64,000 nucleotides of DNA, taken from NCBI GenBank assembly GCA_015066105.1, contig SVOY01000001.1, forward strand, positions 1 through 64,000, read 5' to 3'. A model generated the notes under the pieces. The model did no database searches and had not been told where the DNA came from. It worked only from the letters and a program-made list of their open reading frames with translations. Every line of letters starts with the position of its first letter. The first letter of the stretch is position 1. Shown here piece by piece: positions 33,554 to 45,800 of this stretch. This stretch comes from Oscillospiraceae bacterium (GTDB lineage: Bacteria; Bacillota; Clostridia; Oscillospirales; Acutalibacteraceae). The position numbers were made by a program, and so were the translations under genes.

Positions 33554-34506
33554 AAAAAACAGTTAAATTTGCCCTCGGAATGACCGCCTTAGGCGGTGCG
33601 GCTGCTGCGGGCGCTTACGGAATGTGCAGTCTTATTGATGAGCTGCTGTTCAACCGCAATATGGTGCTGCCCGAATCGGTGGGCAGAAAAATTTCCGGCT
33701 GCGATTCAAGCCACCTCGGAGACTTTTTGCAGAATAATTTAAAGTGGCTCGAGGACTACGGCTATGAGAAGCACTACATAATTTCCGACAGCGGCTATAA
33801 GCTGACGGGATATCTTTTTAAGGCAAAGCAGGAAAGCGACCTTTACCTTTTCGGTGCTCACGGCTACAGAAGCTACGGCAAAAAGGAATTTGCAGGCGTT
33901 GCGCAGTATTACCTGAGCAGGGGAGTCAATGTTTTTCTTGTTGACCATGTTGCCTCGGGTGAAAGTGAGGGCACCTACTGCACCTTCGGCTACAACGAGG
34001 TAAGGGACTGTATGAAGTGGCTCGGCTATATGAGGTCGGCCTTCGGCAAGGATATACGCATTATCCTTCACGGTGTTTCAATGGGCTGTGCAACCGTTAC
34101 AATGATGAGCGGCAGAGAGGACTTGCCCGAAAACGTAAGGGCGGTTGTTGCGGATTGCGGCTTTACAACTGCAAAGGCACTTTTCAGATACAAGCTCGGC
34201 GATTTGGGTGTGCCGCCCGAAAGGCTTATCAAAGCCGTTGATTTTGTGCATACGGGAAAAATGGGCTTCAGCTTCGGCGACCTTGAGCCCGTTGAGTGCG
34301 TAAAAAATTCACGCGTGCCCATGCTCTTTATCCACGGGGCAGAGGATAAGCTTGTGCCCTGCTTTATGGTAAAGGAGCTTTATGAGGCCTGCGGCAGTGA
34401 GTATAAGGATTTGCTTATTGTGGAGGGTGCAGACCATGCGCAGTCCTTTAAGGTGAACAGAGAACTGTTTGAGTCTAAGCTTGATGAATTATTGAAAAAG
34501 ATATAA
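33550..34506 (+). CDS. Alpha/beta hydrolase with N-terminal membrane segment
   Basis: 318 residues. A hydrophobic, Ala/Gly-rich N-terminus (ALGMTALGGAAAAGAYGM) probably anchors it. The nucleophile Ser177 is in HGVSMGC, Asp in HGAEDKLVP and His in EGADHAQS, the pattern of BAAT/prolyl-oligopeptidase-like hydrolases often annotated as YqkD-type. The substrate is unknown. The start overlaps the phosphatase stop (ATGA). Its final Ile and stop codons lie inside a 77-base intergenic repeat that also supplies the terminator. Confidence 0.88.
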   Translation: MKKTVKFALGMTALGGAAAAGAYGMCSLIDELLFNRNMVLPESVGRKISGCDSSHLGDFLQNNLKWLEDYGYEKHYIISDSGYKLTGYLFKAKQESDLYLFGAHGYRSYGKKEFAGVAQYYLSRGVNVFLVDHVASGESEGTYCTFGYNEVRDCMKWLGYMRSAFGKDIRIILHGVSMGCATVTMMSGREDLPENVRAVVADCGFTTAKALFRYKLGDLGVPPERLIKAVDFVHTGKMGFSFGDLEPVECVKNSRVPMLFIHGAEDKLVPCFMVKELYEACGSEYKDLLIVEGADHAQSFKVNRELFESKLDELLKKI

Positions 34507-34577
34507 AATTAAAAGTTTTGGTCAAGCTTTTTCAAAAGCTTGCAGGGGTTAAGGGGGCAGAGCCCCCTTAATTGTTT
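34501..34577 (+). repeat. Intergenic repeat copy 1 with terminator
   Basis: The first 42 bases are identical to the copy at 57786. It contains AAGCTTTT/AAAAGCTT (34524-34541) and then AAGGGGGC/GCCCCCTT (34551-34569) with a T tail. It begins at the last codon of the hydrolase gene. Confidence 0.85.
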
Positions 34578-34578
34578 T
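34551..34578 (+). terminator. Terminator within repeat copy 1
   Basis: 8-bp GC-rich stem, 3-base loop, then AATTG and a run of T. Confidence 0.8.
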
Positions 34579-34596
34579 TTTACCGCAATTATATAT

Positions 34597-34626
34597 AAAA
34601 AAGCACCGCCAATCTGACGGTGCTTT
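34597..34626 (-). terminator. Terminator of the secreted lipase-like gene
   Basis: AAAGCACCG pairs with CGGTGCTTT; on the minus strand it is followed by six T. Confidence 0.8.
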
Positions 34627-34646
34627 GTTTGTGGTTTTACTGAATT

Positions 34647-36434
34647 TTACTCTGCCGTAATGAATTTGTCAAAGGCGTAGTTAACCGCCTCGTTTCCTGC
34701 CTTGAGAATAAAGGTAAGAATTTCCTCGATAATTGAGGCGTTGGGGTTTTCAATTACACCTGCGGCATAAAGTGCATCACCGAGCTCTGCCTCTGCGGCT
34801 ACCCAGGCGGCATTGTCAATTACGGTTTCATTTTCAAGTGCCTCAACCTTTGCGATTGCGGCCTCAACGGCATCAATTTTGCTCTGTGAAAGCAGGCTCT
34901 TGTCTGCCGTTGCCCACTGCTCGCGGTAAAGGTTAACGTTTCCGTTGAGTCTGTAGCTGTTGAACTGAGGATATGCCTCGGGGTTGCTGTAAACGTCAAC
35001 CATATTGTTATCGGTCATAAGGCGGATTGAAAGCTTGAGTGCAACATCATTCTGCGGAAGCAGCTCATGAGCCTGACCCTTGAAGTACCAGCTTGTGCAG
35101 GGGAGAAGACCCGTTGTTGCATCAACCACGCCGTCGGGTGAAAGGTGGTTGTGAGTGGGGTCGTTACAGTATGTGCCTGCGGCTACATAATCCTCGCCGA
35201 GGGTTGTGCCCAGGTCTGCAAAGGTTGCGCCGATTGATGTTGAAGCGGCGTGTATAACTCTGTCAGCGTTGGTTGTCTTATAATCCTTGCAAAGGGGGAA
35301 GAGGGGAACATCGTAGCACACAACGTCATAAAGCTGACAGCCGCTGTCTCTGAGTGCAAAGAGGTTATCCTTGAAGTTGGCTCTTGCCTGCATAAACTCG
35401 TCAACCTCTGCGGCAATTTTTGAAAACTCCTCGTCCTCAAGCCAGATTGCGCGTGCTTCTTCATAATAATCATCGGGGCAGAGAGCCCAGAGAATGGTTG
35501 TGGGGCGGATTGCAACCTCGGCAACGCCCTTAACAAGGCTTCTGAGTGCGCCCTTGAGCACGGTTTCGGGGAGAATGCGAAGCACCATATTTACAAGGTA
35601 AGCAACGGGAGTTTCGCCAAGAAGTGTAACCATAAGGTTTTCGTAAAGGTCCTCGTTGTCATAGAAAACGCTGATGTTGCCTACGAGAATATCGCCGATG
35701 ATGTCTGAGCCGTCGAGAGCGGGCTCAACAAAAACAATCTTTTTGATAAGCTCGTAATCCTCGGGGTATTTTTCAAGGTAGTCGATAGCTATTGTGCCGC
35801 CGAGGCTGATGTGGCAAAGCTTAACCTTTGTTGCGCCGGTCTGAGGCATAACAACATCGTGAATGTAGTGGTGAAGCTTTTCCGTTTCCTTATGAACATC
35901 GCCGATTGAGTCATAGCCGAAGTAGTAAACCTTGTCCTCGCCTACGATTTCGCCAAGCTCCTGAACGGGCAGGAATTTATAGTACTCCTCTTTCACATCT
36001 GCAGGCAGTTCGCTCATGGGCATTTCATAGCAGGGCACCTCGATGTTTTTAAGGTAGTTGCCGTTATTGTCCTTGTGGATGTTGGGCAGAGCATCAAAGG
36101 CGGCCTGATAGAGTGCATCGGCAAGGCCTGCATCCTGACGGGTGATAATAGCCTTAAGAAGGGGGCCGATTGCGGTTTTGATAAGAGCCGTAATGTCAAT
36201 GTCAAGGGGCCAGCCGGTATCAAGGTTGCCGTCACTGCCCTTTACTCTTTCACCGTTTTCGTCAAGCACATAGGTGTTGTTCTGGCTCATGCCGTGAACG
36301 AGAATAACGGGAGTTTCCGTGTCATAATCTGCAACATAGGTGCTTTCCTCTGCGGCCGATGAGAAAATAAGGCAGCTGCCCATAATCATAACAACCGAGA
36401 GAAGAAGGCAAAGGGATTTTTTGAGTGTCTTCAT
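34647..36434 (-). CDS. Secreted lipase-like alpha/beta hydrolase
   Basis: 595 residues. A signal peptide (MKTLKKSLCLLLSVVMIMGS, cleavage near SSAAE) is followed by a hydrolase domain with VILVHGMSQNN and the nucleophile elbow LCHISLGGT (Ser210; His replaces the usual first Gly). The central helical region resembles a lid, and the C-terminus is helical, ending IIEEILTFILKAGN. It probably acts on lipids or esters outside the cell. The start at 36434 is behind AAAGGAGA; an open frame continues 83 codons upstream through a palindromic repeat and is rejected. It diverges from the giant repeat-protein gene. Confidence 0.82.
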   Translation of the reverse strand: MKTLKKSLCLLLSVVMIMGSCLIFSSAAEESTYVADYDTETPVILVHGMSQNNTYVLDENGERVKGSDGNLDTGWPLDIDITALIKTAIGPLLKAIITRQDAGLADALYQAAFDALPNIHKDNNGNYLKNIEVPCYEMPMSELPADVKEEYYKFLPVQELGEIVGEDKVYYFGYDSIGDVHKETEKLHHYIHDVVMPQTGATKVKLCHISLGGTIAIDYLEKYPEDYELIKKIVFVEPALDGSDIIGDILVGNISVFYDNEDLYENLMVTLLGETPVAYLVNMVLRILPETVLKGALRSLVKGVAEVAIRPTTILWALCPDDYYEEARAIWLEDEEFSKIAAEVDEFMQARANFKDNLFALRDSGCQLYDVVCYDVPLFPLCKDYKTTNADRVIHAASTSIGATFADLGTTLGEDYVAAGTYCNDPTHNHLSPDGVVDATTGLLPCTSWYFKGQAHELLPQNDVALKLSIRLMTDNNMVDVYSNPEAYPQFNSYRLNGNVNLYREQWATADKSLLSQSKIDAVEAAIAKVEALENETVIDNAAWVAAEAELGDALYAAGVIENPNASIIEEILTFILKAGNEAVNYAFDKFITAE

Positions 36435-36539
36435 ATAAGGTTCTCCTTTTCTATAATATGATGATTTAATTTTATAACAATGTTCAGAATTTATCAATAG
36501 GATACAGGAAAAATTTTCAAGTTTGTTGCGGGGGGGGAC

Positions 36540-36663
36540 TGTAGCACCGCCGCTTCGGCGGCTTTTTTTCGCAAGGCGAAAAAACAAAACAAGCAACAAG
36601 CACCTTTTGCGGGTAGGGTGCGCGGTGTTGCTTTGCAACAGTCGCCCACGGGGCGACGCTACA
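36540..36663. repeat. Composite palindromic element of nested short hairpins
   Basis: Outer TGTAGC (36540) and GCTACA (36658) enclose four adjacent small hairpins: GCCGC/GCGGC, TTTTTTTCGC against GCGAAAAAA-type sequence, TGTTGC/GCAACA and GTCGCCC/GGGCGAC. It is GC-rich compared with its flanks and lies in the 397-base gap between divergent secreted-protein genes, which otherwise holds their promoters. Confidence 0.65.
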
Positions 36664-36739
36664 TTTTTACCCCTAACAAACAAAACGTAACATAAAAAAT
36701 TTACGTTTTATATAAAATTGTAAAAATGCACAAAAATTA

Positions 36740-36769
36740 TTGACTTTTTCCATTCAGGGGGGGTATAAT
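36740..36769 (+). promoter_or_regulatory. Promoter of the giant repeat protein
   Basis: TTGACT (36740-36745) and TATAAT (36764-36769), spacer 18 bp; the start codon is 63 bases downstream behind AAAGGAGG. Confidence 0.75.
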
Positions 36770-36831
36770 GACGATGTGTAACTATATACATTTGTATATA
36801 ACTTCTCTCAAAAGCAAAAGGAGGAAAAACG

Positions 36832-39800
36832 ATGAAAAAAATGTTGAAAACAGGAAAGAAAACCCTGTCCGTCATTATGGCAATAATGATGCTTATGTCG
36901 GCATGGGTCTGGGTCGCACCGACTGAGGCCAGTGCGGCTACGGCGGGCAATTATAAAGTCAGGATTACCTGGTATAATGCTAATGATAAAAAGTATAGCA
37001 ATCACTTTGGAGGTACTGAAACCGAACAGGGTGCCCGTGCAGGTTTTATACTTTATTACAAATCAAACAATGGTACCGGTACCGAGAATAAAGTCTGGTG
37101 GGATTTAGGTTGGAATAACAATAGCGGTAAAGGCGCTATTTACGGTACGTATGTTTCAGGTTCAAAATCAACTGGTTGGACAGGCAGTTCAAAGGGTACA
37201 TATACTTGTGAAGCAACTATTGCCGGTTTCCCGACTGCTATGTTCGGTATGGCGGACAGTGACAACTTTACGAATACGGGTGAATATGATGTTACAAAAC
37301 TAGAGGTATATAGTAATGCTGACAGTTCATGGAAAACCCTTTGGGAAGGTACGGGACACACAAGTACTACTACAGAGTACAAGTATTGGAAACTGACTGC
37401 AACAGGTACTGGTGCAAATGGCTCCGGCGCAACTTCTGAAGCAGGTAACGATAGTAGCCATGGTAAAGTTTCCAGTACAACAGAAAATTGGAAATTCCCG
37501 ACTCCCACAACTGCCACTACTTGGTCAGGTGTATCTGCTATGACTTGTCCTAAAACAGGTACAGCAACTCAGAAGGTTAAGGTAATCGTAAATGACCAGT
37601 ACGGTGTACAGATGTTTACTCCTACCTGGTCAGTTAAGGGTAACGTTTGTGGAACAACAGGTATTTCAGTTGACCCGGCAACAGCAGATGAAACAACAAT
37701 AAAGCTTACAAACGCGGCAAATGTTGCTTCCAATGTTGATACACAGATTGGTACAATTACTGCAACCTGGGGGAATGCCGGTTCTCTTTCCGATACCTTT
37801 ACAATAACTGATACAACCTACGATGTTAAGTTCAGCTATGATGCAGTAAAAAACGAAACAAACGGAGCCGGTACATTCCCGTTCAAGGATTCTGCTAACA
37901 GTCCGACTGTCGAAACCAAGAATCATTTTCACGGTGATGCAGTAACAGGTATCCCTTCTCCCCAGCCTTATTATGACGAAGACAGCTATTATTATACCTT
38001 TAAGGGCTGGTCTGTAGACGGCGGTATAAATTTCCTTTCATCAAGCCAGATTCCTGTAGCTACAGCAGATAAAACATATACAGCTTATTATAACAGTGTA
38101 TATAAGCCTGCTGATTATACTGATCTTGATAAGGCTATAGCTGACGGTAAGACTATTCAGAATGATGCTGAATATACAAGTAAGTATACTGCCGCAAGCA
38201 GAGCAATTCTCAATCAGGCACTTACTGCTTTTCCTGAAAACTATAAAACTAAGTACGGTGTAGTTTCGCAGGATGTTATAGATTCGTTTGCTGATGCAAT
38301 TAATTCAGCTATCAGTGGTCTTACTTTAAATACCTATAATGTTATTTTCCTTGATGAATCAAATGCCATTCTCGAATTTTATACAAATGTGCAATACGAG
38401 GGTAGCGTTTCTGCTCCTCCGGATGAAGACGGTTATTACGACAGTCAGAAGCACTATACCTTTGCAGGCTGGACACTCGATAAAAACACCGATATAATTA
38501 CCGATGCTTACAACTCGGTAAAGCAGGACCTTTTTATTTATCCTATATATACTGCTGAGGCTCATAACTTCACAAAAACAGAAACCGTAACCTCAACCTG
38601 TATCCAGAAGGGTGCAACAAAGTACATCTGTGATTGCGGCTACAGCTATATCGACGGCGAAACGGATTACGGCTCACACGTATGGCCGGAGGATTACAAA
38701 ATAGATATTCAGCCCACATGCTCAACTGCAGGTCAGAAGTCAAAATACTGTACAGAATGCGGTGTTCAGGGTGAAATTGTTGTAATCCCTGCTTTAGGTC
38801 ATCAGTGGGGTACAGTGTCTCCGCTTGCTCCTGCAACCTGTGAAAACAGCGGTATCAATACAAGACTCTGTGATGCTTGCGGCGTTTGTGAGCATACTCT
38901 TGTTCCTGCAACAGGTCACACTTATGAAGTGAAAACTGTTGCTGCAACCTGCACAGTAAAGGGCTATGATGAATACACATGTAAAAACTGCGGTCACTCC
39001 TACAGAGATTACAATGTAGATATGCTTGACCATAATTACAGCACCGAAGAAATTCTCGCAGCTCCTGCTTGTAATATTCCCGGTGTTAAGAAACTCACTT
39101 GCGATTGCGGTCATATTAAAACTGAATCAATCCCTGCACTTGAGCACGATATCGGTGATTGGGTTACCGTTGTTGAGCCTACCTGCACGGGCAAGGGCTA
39201 TCAGACAAAGACCTGCTCACTTTGCGGTAATGTAATTGCAGAAAATACACTCGATGCACTTGACCACAATTATGTAACAAAAACCGTTGTAGCTCCCACT
39301 TGCACAAGCAAGGGCTACACACTTGAAGAATGTGACAGAGACGGTTGCAGCGCACAGAGAGTTGTAGACGAAAAAGAGGCTCTTAACCACGCATGGACTT
39401 CAACCACTCACGAAGCTGACTGTACTCACGGCACCTACATTGAGCACATTTGTGCAAACGACTCTGCCCACAACTATATTGAATATGTAAGCGGCTCAAC
39501 CGTTCTTCCTCACGATTTCACAGGCACAGAAACCGTTATAAGTGCCGCTACCTGTGAGACTGACGGCAAAAAGACCGTTCAGTGTAAGTATTGCGATGCT
39601 ACAACTGAGGTTATCCTTCCCAAGCTCGGCCATGCTTACGGCGATTGGCAGGTTGTGAAAGAAGCAACCAACAGTGAAGACGGTCAGTGGAAGCGCGTTT
39701 GTGCAAACAATGCAGAACACGTTGAATATATCACAATTCCCAAGGGCGGTCATGCATGGGATAGCGGTACAGTTACAGAGGCTGCAAGCTGTGAAGCAAC

Positions 39801-42800
39801 AGGTACAATGGTCTATAAGTGTACTGCACATACCGATTGCGGTGTTACTCTTGAAGTAACAATTCCCGTTACTCAGCACACCGTTGCACAGAAGGTAACA
39901 GCTGCAACCTGTACAGAAAAGGGTAAGGTTGAGGCATACTGCTCAGTGTGCGACGCTGAGTGTGCAAATCCCTTCAGCACAACGGAAACTCCCGTTGTTC
40001 CCCACTCCCTTGATAACGGAACAAAGGTTGAAGCAACCTGCACCACAAGCGGCTATACTCTTTACAAGTGTATTGCTAACGACTGTGGCTTTGAATATAA
40101 AGAATATAATGAGGATGAAAAGGCAAAAGCTCACACCTATGTTGCCACGGAAACAAATGCGGCAACCTGCACAAATGAAGGTCTTATGACCTACACCTGT
40201 GCTTGCGGTGCAAGCTATACCGAAAGAATTCCTGCAACCGGACACAGCTATGTTGAAAATGCAGAGAAAGCAACAGCGGCAACCTGCACGGAGCTTGCTA
40301 CAAAGACCTATGAGTGTTCCTCCTGCGATGAAGCTTATGTTGAACATTACGGTACACTCGCCGCTCACAAATTTGAGACATTGGTAAAAACCGTACCTGC
40401 AACAAATGATTCACTCGGCTACGAGGAAAGAAAATGTGGTTGCGGTCTTACTCAGATTACAATACTTGAAGCAACGGGCACTCACGTTTTCAACGAGAAA
40501 ATTGAAAGCGAATGTGTTGCACCCACTTGTACCGAAAACGGCACAGATGTTTATAAATGTACAGCTCACGATAATTGCGATGCAAAGACAAGTGTTGTTG
40601 TGCCGAGACTCGGTCATACAGTAACTGCTGTTTATAATGCTCCCACCTGCATTGCACAGGGAAGCTCAGAGGCTTACTGTACAAACTGTAAAACTACGGT
40701 TTCTTCAACCGTAATCCCTGCAACAGGTATTCACGATTTCAGCGGCACCGGCGTAAAGGTTGATGCAACCTGTACTGCTGCGGGCACAATGACCTACACC
40801 TGTCTCACCGACGGCTGTAATGAAACCAAGGTTGAAGCAATCCCTGCAAAGGGTCACGACCTTACAACAACCGTAACCGATGCAACCTGCACCGGAAAGG
40901 GCAGTGTTGTAATTACCTGCTCACGCTGTGACGACCCCTCAGTTGAAAAGACTTATGAGCTTGCCGCAAAGAACCACAGCTGGAATAACGGCGAGAAAAC
41001 AGTTGCTCCCACTTGCACAACGGACGGCACAATGACCTACACCTGTACTGCTTGTAACGATACAAAAACAGAGAGTATCCCTGCAAAGGGTCACAGCTGG
41101 GGTGAATGGGTTAAAACTGATGCAACAACCACAGAGGACGGCTCATGGTCACGCACCTGCTCAAACTGTAATGACACTGAAAATCTTGTAATCCCCAGAG
41201 GACATAACCTTGTTAAGGACACTGAAAATAGTAAAGCAGCAAGCTGTAAGCAGGAAGGTAAAGAAATTTACATCTGTGAAAGCCATACTGATTGCGGTGT
41301 TAAGATTGAAGTAACTCTCGATAAGCTTCAGCACACCGTTGCTCAGAGAGAGATTGAAGCAACCTGCGAGGCAGAGGGTAAGGTTGAGGCTTACTGTGCA
41401 GTATGTAACGACGTTCTCAGCACAGAAGAAATCCCCGTTAAGGCACACAACTATGTTGCAGGCGAAGCAGTAGCTCCCTCCTGCACCACAAGCGGATATA
41501 CACCCTACACCTGCTCATGCGGTAAAACATATAATGTATACGATGCTTCCAAGCCTGCAACCGGTCACAGTCTCGTAGAAGGCGCATCAACTGCAAACTG
41601 CACCAAAGCCGGCAAAATGACACTCACCTGCTCTGTATGCAGCAACTACACAACAACCGTAGATGTTCCCGCCCTCGGTCACAATTATGTTGAGGATGCA
41701 TCAGCCGCAACAGAGGCAACCTGCGCCGCACCCGCAACAAAGACCTACAAGTGCTCACGTTGCGCTGATTCCTACACAATTTCAGTAGGCGATAAGACTT
41801 CCGAGCATACCTGGGGTAAAGAGACGGTTGTCGAAGCCGCTACTGCAACCTCACTCGGCTACAAGACGGTTGAATGTAGTGTCTGCGGCCAGATTAAGGC
41901 TGAGACTATTCCTGCAACCGGTGACCATGAATTTACAGTAGAAACAACTGATAAGAAAGACCCGACCTGCACACAGGACGGTTATATCGTATATGCCTGC
42001 GCTACAAATCATAGTTGCGGACTTACTTCAAAGGTAACTGTTCCTGCAACAGGTCATAAGGAGGACCTTGACTACAAGGCAGCTACCTGCGGTGAAGCAG
42101 GCTACGCAAGAATGGTCTGCACCGTTGATGGTTGCAATGAAGTTCTTTCAGAAGAAGTAATTCCTGCCCTCGGTCACCTTTACGGCGAAGGCACGGTTAC
42201 AAATGCAACCTGCACAGCTGAAGGAAAGATAGAATACAGCTGTACACGTACGGGCTGTGGCGCAACTCACGAAGCTGTGATTGCAACCAACTCAAACGCA
42301 CACCGGTATAAAACCGTTGTAACTCCTGCGACCTGCTATAAAGAAGGTTCCGTTGTAACAAAGTGCGCTCTTTGTGATGACGAGATGACAAACGTGGATC
42401 TCCCGATGATTGAGCACACCTGGAATGATGGCGAAATCAAGCAGGGCGATGCCGCAACCTGCACGGCTGACGGTAAAAAGACCTATACCTGTACTGTAGA
42501 AAACTGCGGTGCAACAAAGACAGAAACAATTTCCAAGCTCGGCCACGATTGGGGTGCCTGGACTGTAACAAAGGCATCAACCAACACAGAAAAGGGTGAA
42601 ATGACACGCACCTGTTCGAGAGGCTGTACTGAAAAGGTTGAAATCCCTGCAGGCGGTCATAATCTTGTTGTTTCATCAAGCACAGCTGCAACCTGCACTG
42701 CCGGCGGCTCAATAACCTATACCTGTGATACTGTTCACGAAGGCGGAGTAGCATGCGGAATTACAATTACCGTAACACTCAATAAGCTTCAGCATGAGCT

Positions 42801-45800
42801 TGAAACCACGAAGAAGGATGCAACCTGCACAACTCCCGGTGAGGTTGTAACCAAGTGCACAAAATGTGATACACTCACAATCACAACAGAAATTCCTGCA
42901 ACGGGTCACTCATACACAGGCTCTGTTACAAAGGCCGCAACCTGCACCGAAGAGGGTGTAAAGACCTACACCTGCTCAAAGTGCAGCGACAGCTACACAG
43001 AAGTGCTTCCCAAGCTTCAGCACGTATATATAAAATCAGATGAAACCGCTCCCACCTGTACTGCAAGCGGCTACACGACCTATAAGTGTACCGGCAACAA
43101 CTGCACATCAAGCTATGTTGTTATCACAAGTACTGCAAAGGGCCACAGTTTTGATGAAAGTGTTGCCGCTAATGTAACAACAGTTGCTCCGACCTGCACA
43201 GCCGACGGCTCAAAGACTGTTAAGTGTAAGGATTGCGACGAAAAGAACATTGTAGTTCTTCCCAAGAGCGGACACAGCTATGTAAAGGTTGAGGCAGTAG
43301 CGGCTGATTGCACAACTGCAGGTACAGAGGTTTACACCTGTGCTTGCGGCGAAACCTATACCAAGTACATTGAGGCTGCAAAGGGTCACACCTACGGAGA
43401 GTGGGAAATCGTAACCGCCGCAACGGCAGACAAGAACGGCGTTCAGAAGAGAAGCTGTGCCTGCGGTGATATTGAATACGGTCTTATTTCTCCTATCGGT
43501 AATCATAACTTTGTGGAGGAAATCACCAAAGCCGCAACCTGTACAACAGAAGGCCTTAAGACCTTTACCTGTGATGCTCATACAAATTGCTCGGCAAACT
43601 ACACTGAGACAATTCCTGCAAAGGGTCATAAGGAAACTCTTGTTTACACTGCCGCAACCTGCGAAGCAGCGGGTAGTACAAGGATAACTTGCGATACCTG
43701 TAAGATTACAATCGGTGAGGAAACAACAATTCCCGCACTCGGTCACCTCTTTAACGGCGAGGGCGTGTATAAGGCTGCAACCTGTGTTGAAAAGGGCAGT
43801 ATGACTTATACCTGTCAGCGTGAAAATTGCAACGAAACTCACGTAACAGAAATTGCAGCAGCTCCCACAGCTCATAAGTTCAAGAGAACCGTTGATGATG
43901 CAACCTGTAAGGAAGCAGGCTCAATAACAGTAATCTGTGAAAATGACGGTTGCAATTATGAAGAAGTTACAACCCTTCCCATGCTTCAGCATAACTGGGG
44001 AGCTTGGACGGTAGATACCGCCGCAACAAACAGCACTGACGGTAAGATGAAGCGCGTTTGCTCAAACGGCTGTGAAGAATACTGCGTAATTCCTGCAGGC
44101 GGACATGAATTTGATACAACAAAGCCCGCTTCAACCACAGCCGCAACCTGTAAGCAACAGGGTACGGCAACCTACAGCTGTAGCGCACATACAGACTGCG
44201 GTGTTACAATTACGGTAAATACGGGCTATGCAGAGCACACCTACGAAACAAAGGTTGTTGAAAGCTGCACAGCCAACGGCTCTGTAATCACTTACTGTAC
44301 GGTTTGTGCTAAGGAGTTTGCAAAAATTGAGCTTGGTAAGGCTCAGCATACATATGGCGCCGGTGTGGAGACCGCTCCCACCTGTACTGCAAGCGGCTAC
44401 ACGACCTATACTTGTGAAAAGTGCGGTTATAGCTACAATGAAATAGGCGCAGATGCAAAGGGCCACACCCTTGAAAAGACCGTTATAAACGGCAGCTGCA
44501 CTAAGGACGGCTCAGTGGTTCTTTCCTGTGAGGAATGTGACTATGAGGTTACAGTTGATGTTCCTGCACTCGACCACGATTACACGAAGATAAGCTCAAC
44601 CGACGCAACCTGCGCTGCAGCCGCAACTGAAACCTACAAGTGCTCACGCTGTGATGCAAAGTACACAGTTTCCGTAGGTGATAAGCTCACGGGAGAAAAT
44701 GCTCATACCTGGGGCGCATGGTCAGTTGTTATTGAGGCAACCTATACAACTCTCGGCTGTGAGTCAAGGGTCTGCTCCGTATGTGGCAAGCTTGAGGTAA
44801 GAACAGTTGAAGCAACGGGCGACCACTCCTTTACAAACGGCGAAATTGCCGATTCAAAACAAGCAACCTGCACAAAAAACGGATATATAACCCGCAAGTG
44901 TGCGGTTCATGATGATTGCGGTCTTACCTCAACAGAGATTATTGCCGCAACGGGTCACACTGAAACAGCAATCCCCGCAGTTGAAGCAACCTGCACAGCC
45001 CCCGGCTCATCAGCAGGCTCAAAGTGTACTGTGTGCGATGAGGTTATTGTTGCTCCCGTTACACTTCCCGCTCTCGATCATGCCTGGGGTAATGAAAAGG
45101 TAACTCCTGCAAGCTGTAAGGAAGCAGGTAAGATTGAATATACTTGTACACGTACGGGCTGTACTGCAACACATACAGTTGAAATTCCTGTTGACGGTGA
45201 TGCTCATAATTACATTACAACTGTTCATCAGGCCAACTGCACCGATGACGGCTCAGTTGTAACAAAGTGCTCACTTTGCGGCGATACAACAACTGAGACA
45301 ATCCCTGCAAAGGGTCACACATTCACGGGCGCAGAAACAATAGTAGACAAAGCAACCTGTACTCTTGACGGCTTAAAGACCATCAAATGTGCAAGCTGTG
45401 ATGCAACAACTGAGGTTATCATTCCCAAGCTCGGTCATAAGATGGTAGCAGGCGTTGCAGTTGAAGCAACCTGCACCTCAAGCGGATACACACCCTACAC
45501 CTGTGAAAACGATTGCGGTGAAAGCTATAAGGTATACGATGCCACTGTTAAGGAGCACAGCTATGTTCAGGTTGAGGACTCATCAACCGCAACCTGTACT
45601 GACGGCGGTACCGTTACACTCAAGTGCACCTGCGGTGACACAATCGAGGCAGTAGTTCCTGCTCTCGGTCATAGCTACGGCGAATGGACAGTTATCAATC
45701 CCACAGCCGAAACTGAAGGCTCAAAGACAAGAGAATGCGGCAGATGCCATGTTACCGAAACCGTAATCCTTCCCAAGCTCGGACACGAAATGGTTAAGGA

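Noticed and set aside
36435-36683. 83-codon upstream extension of the secreted lipase-like gene
   Set aside because: It is translated palindromic repeat; the ATG at 36434 has a strong ribosome site and begins a proper signal peptide.
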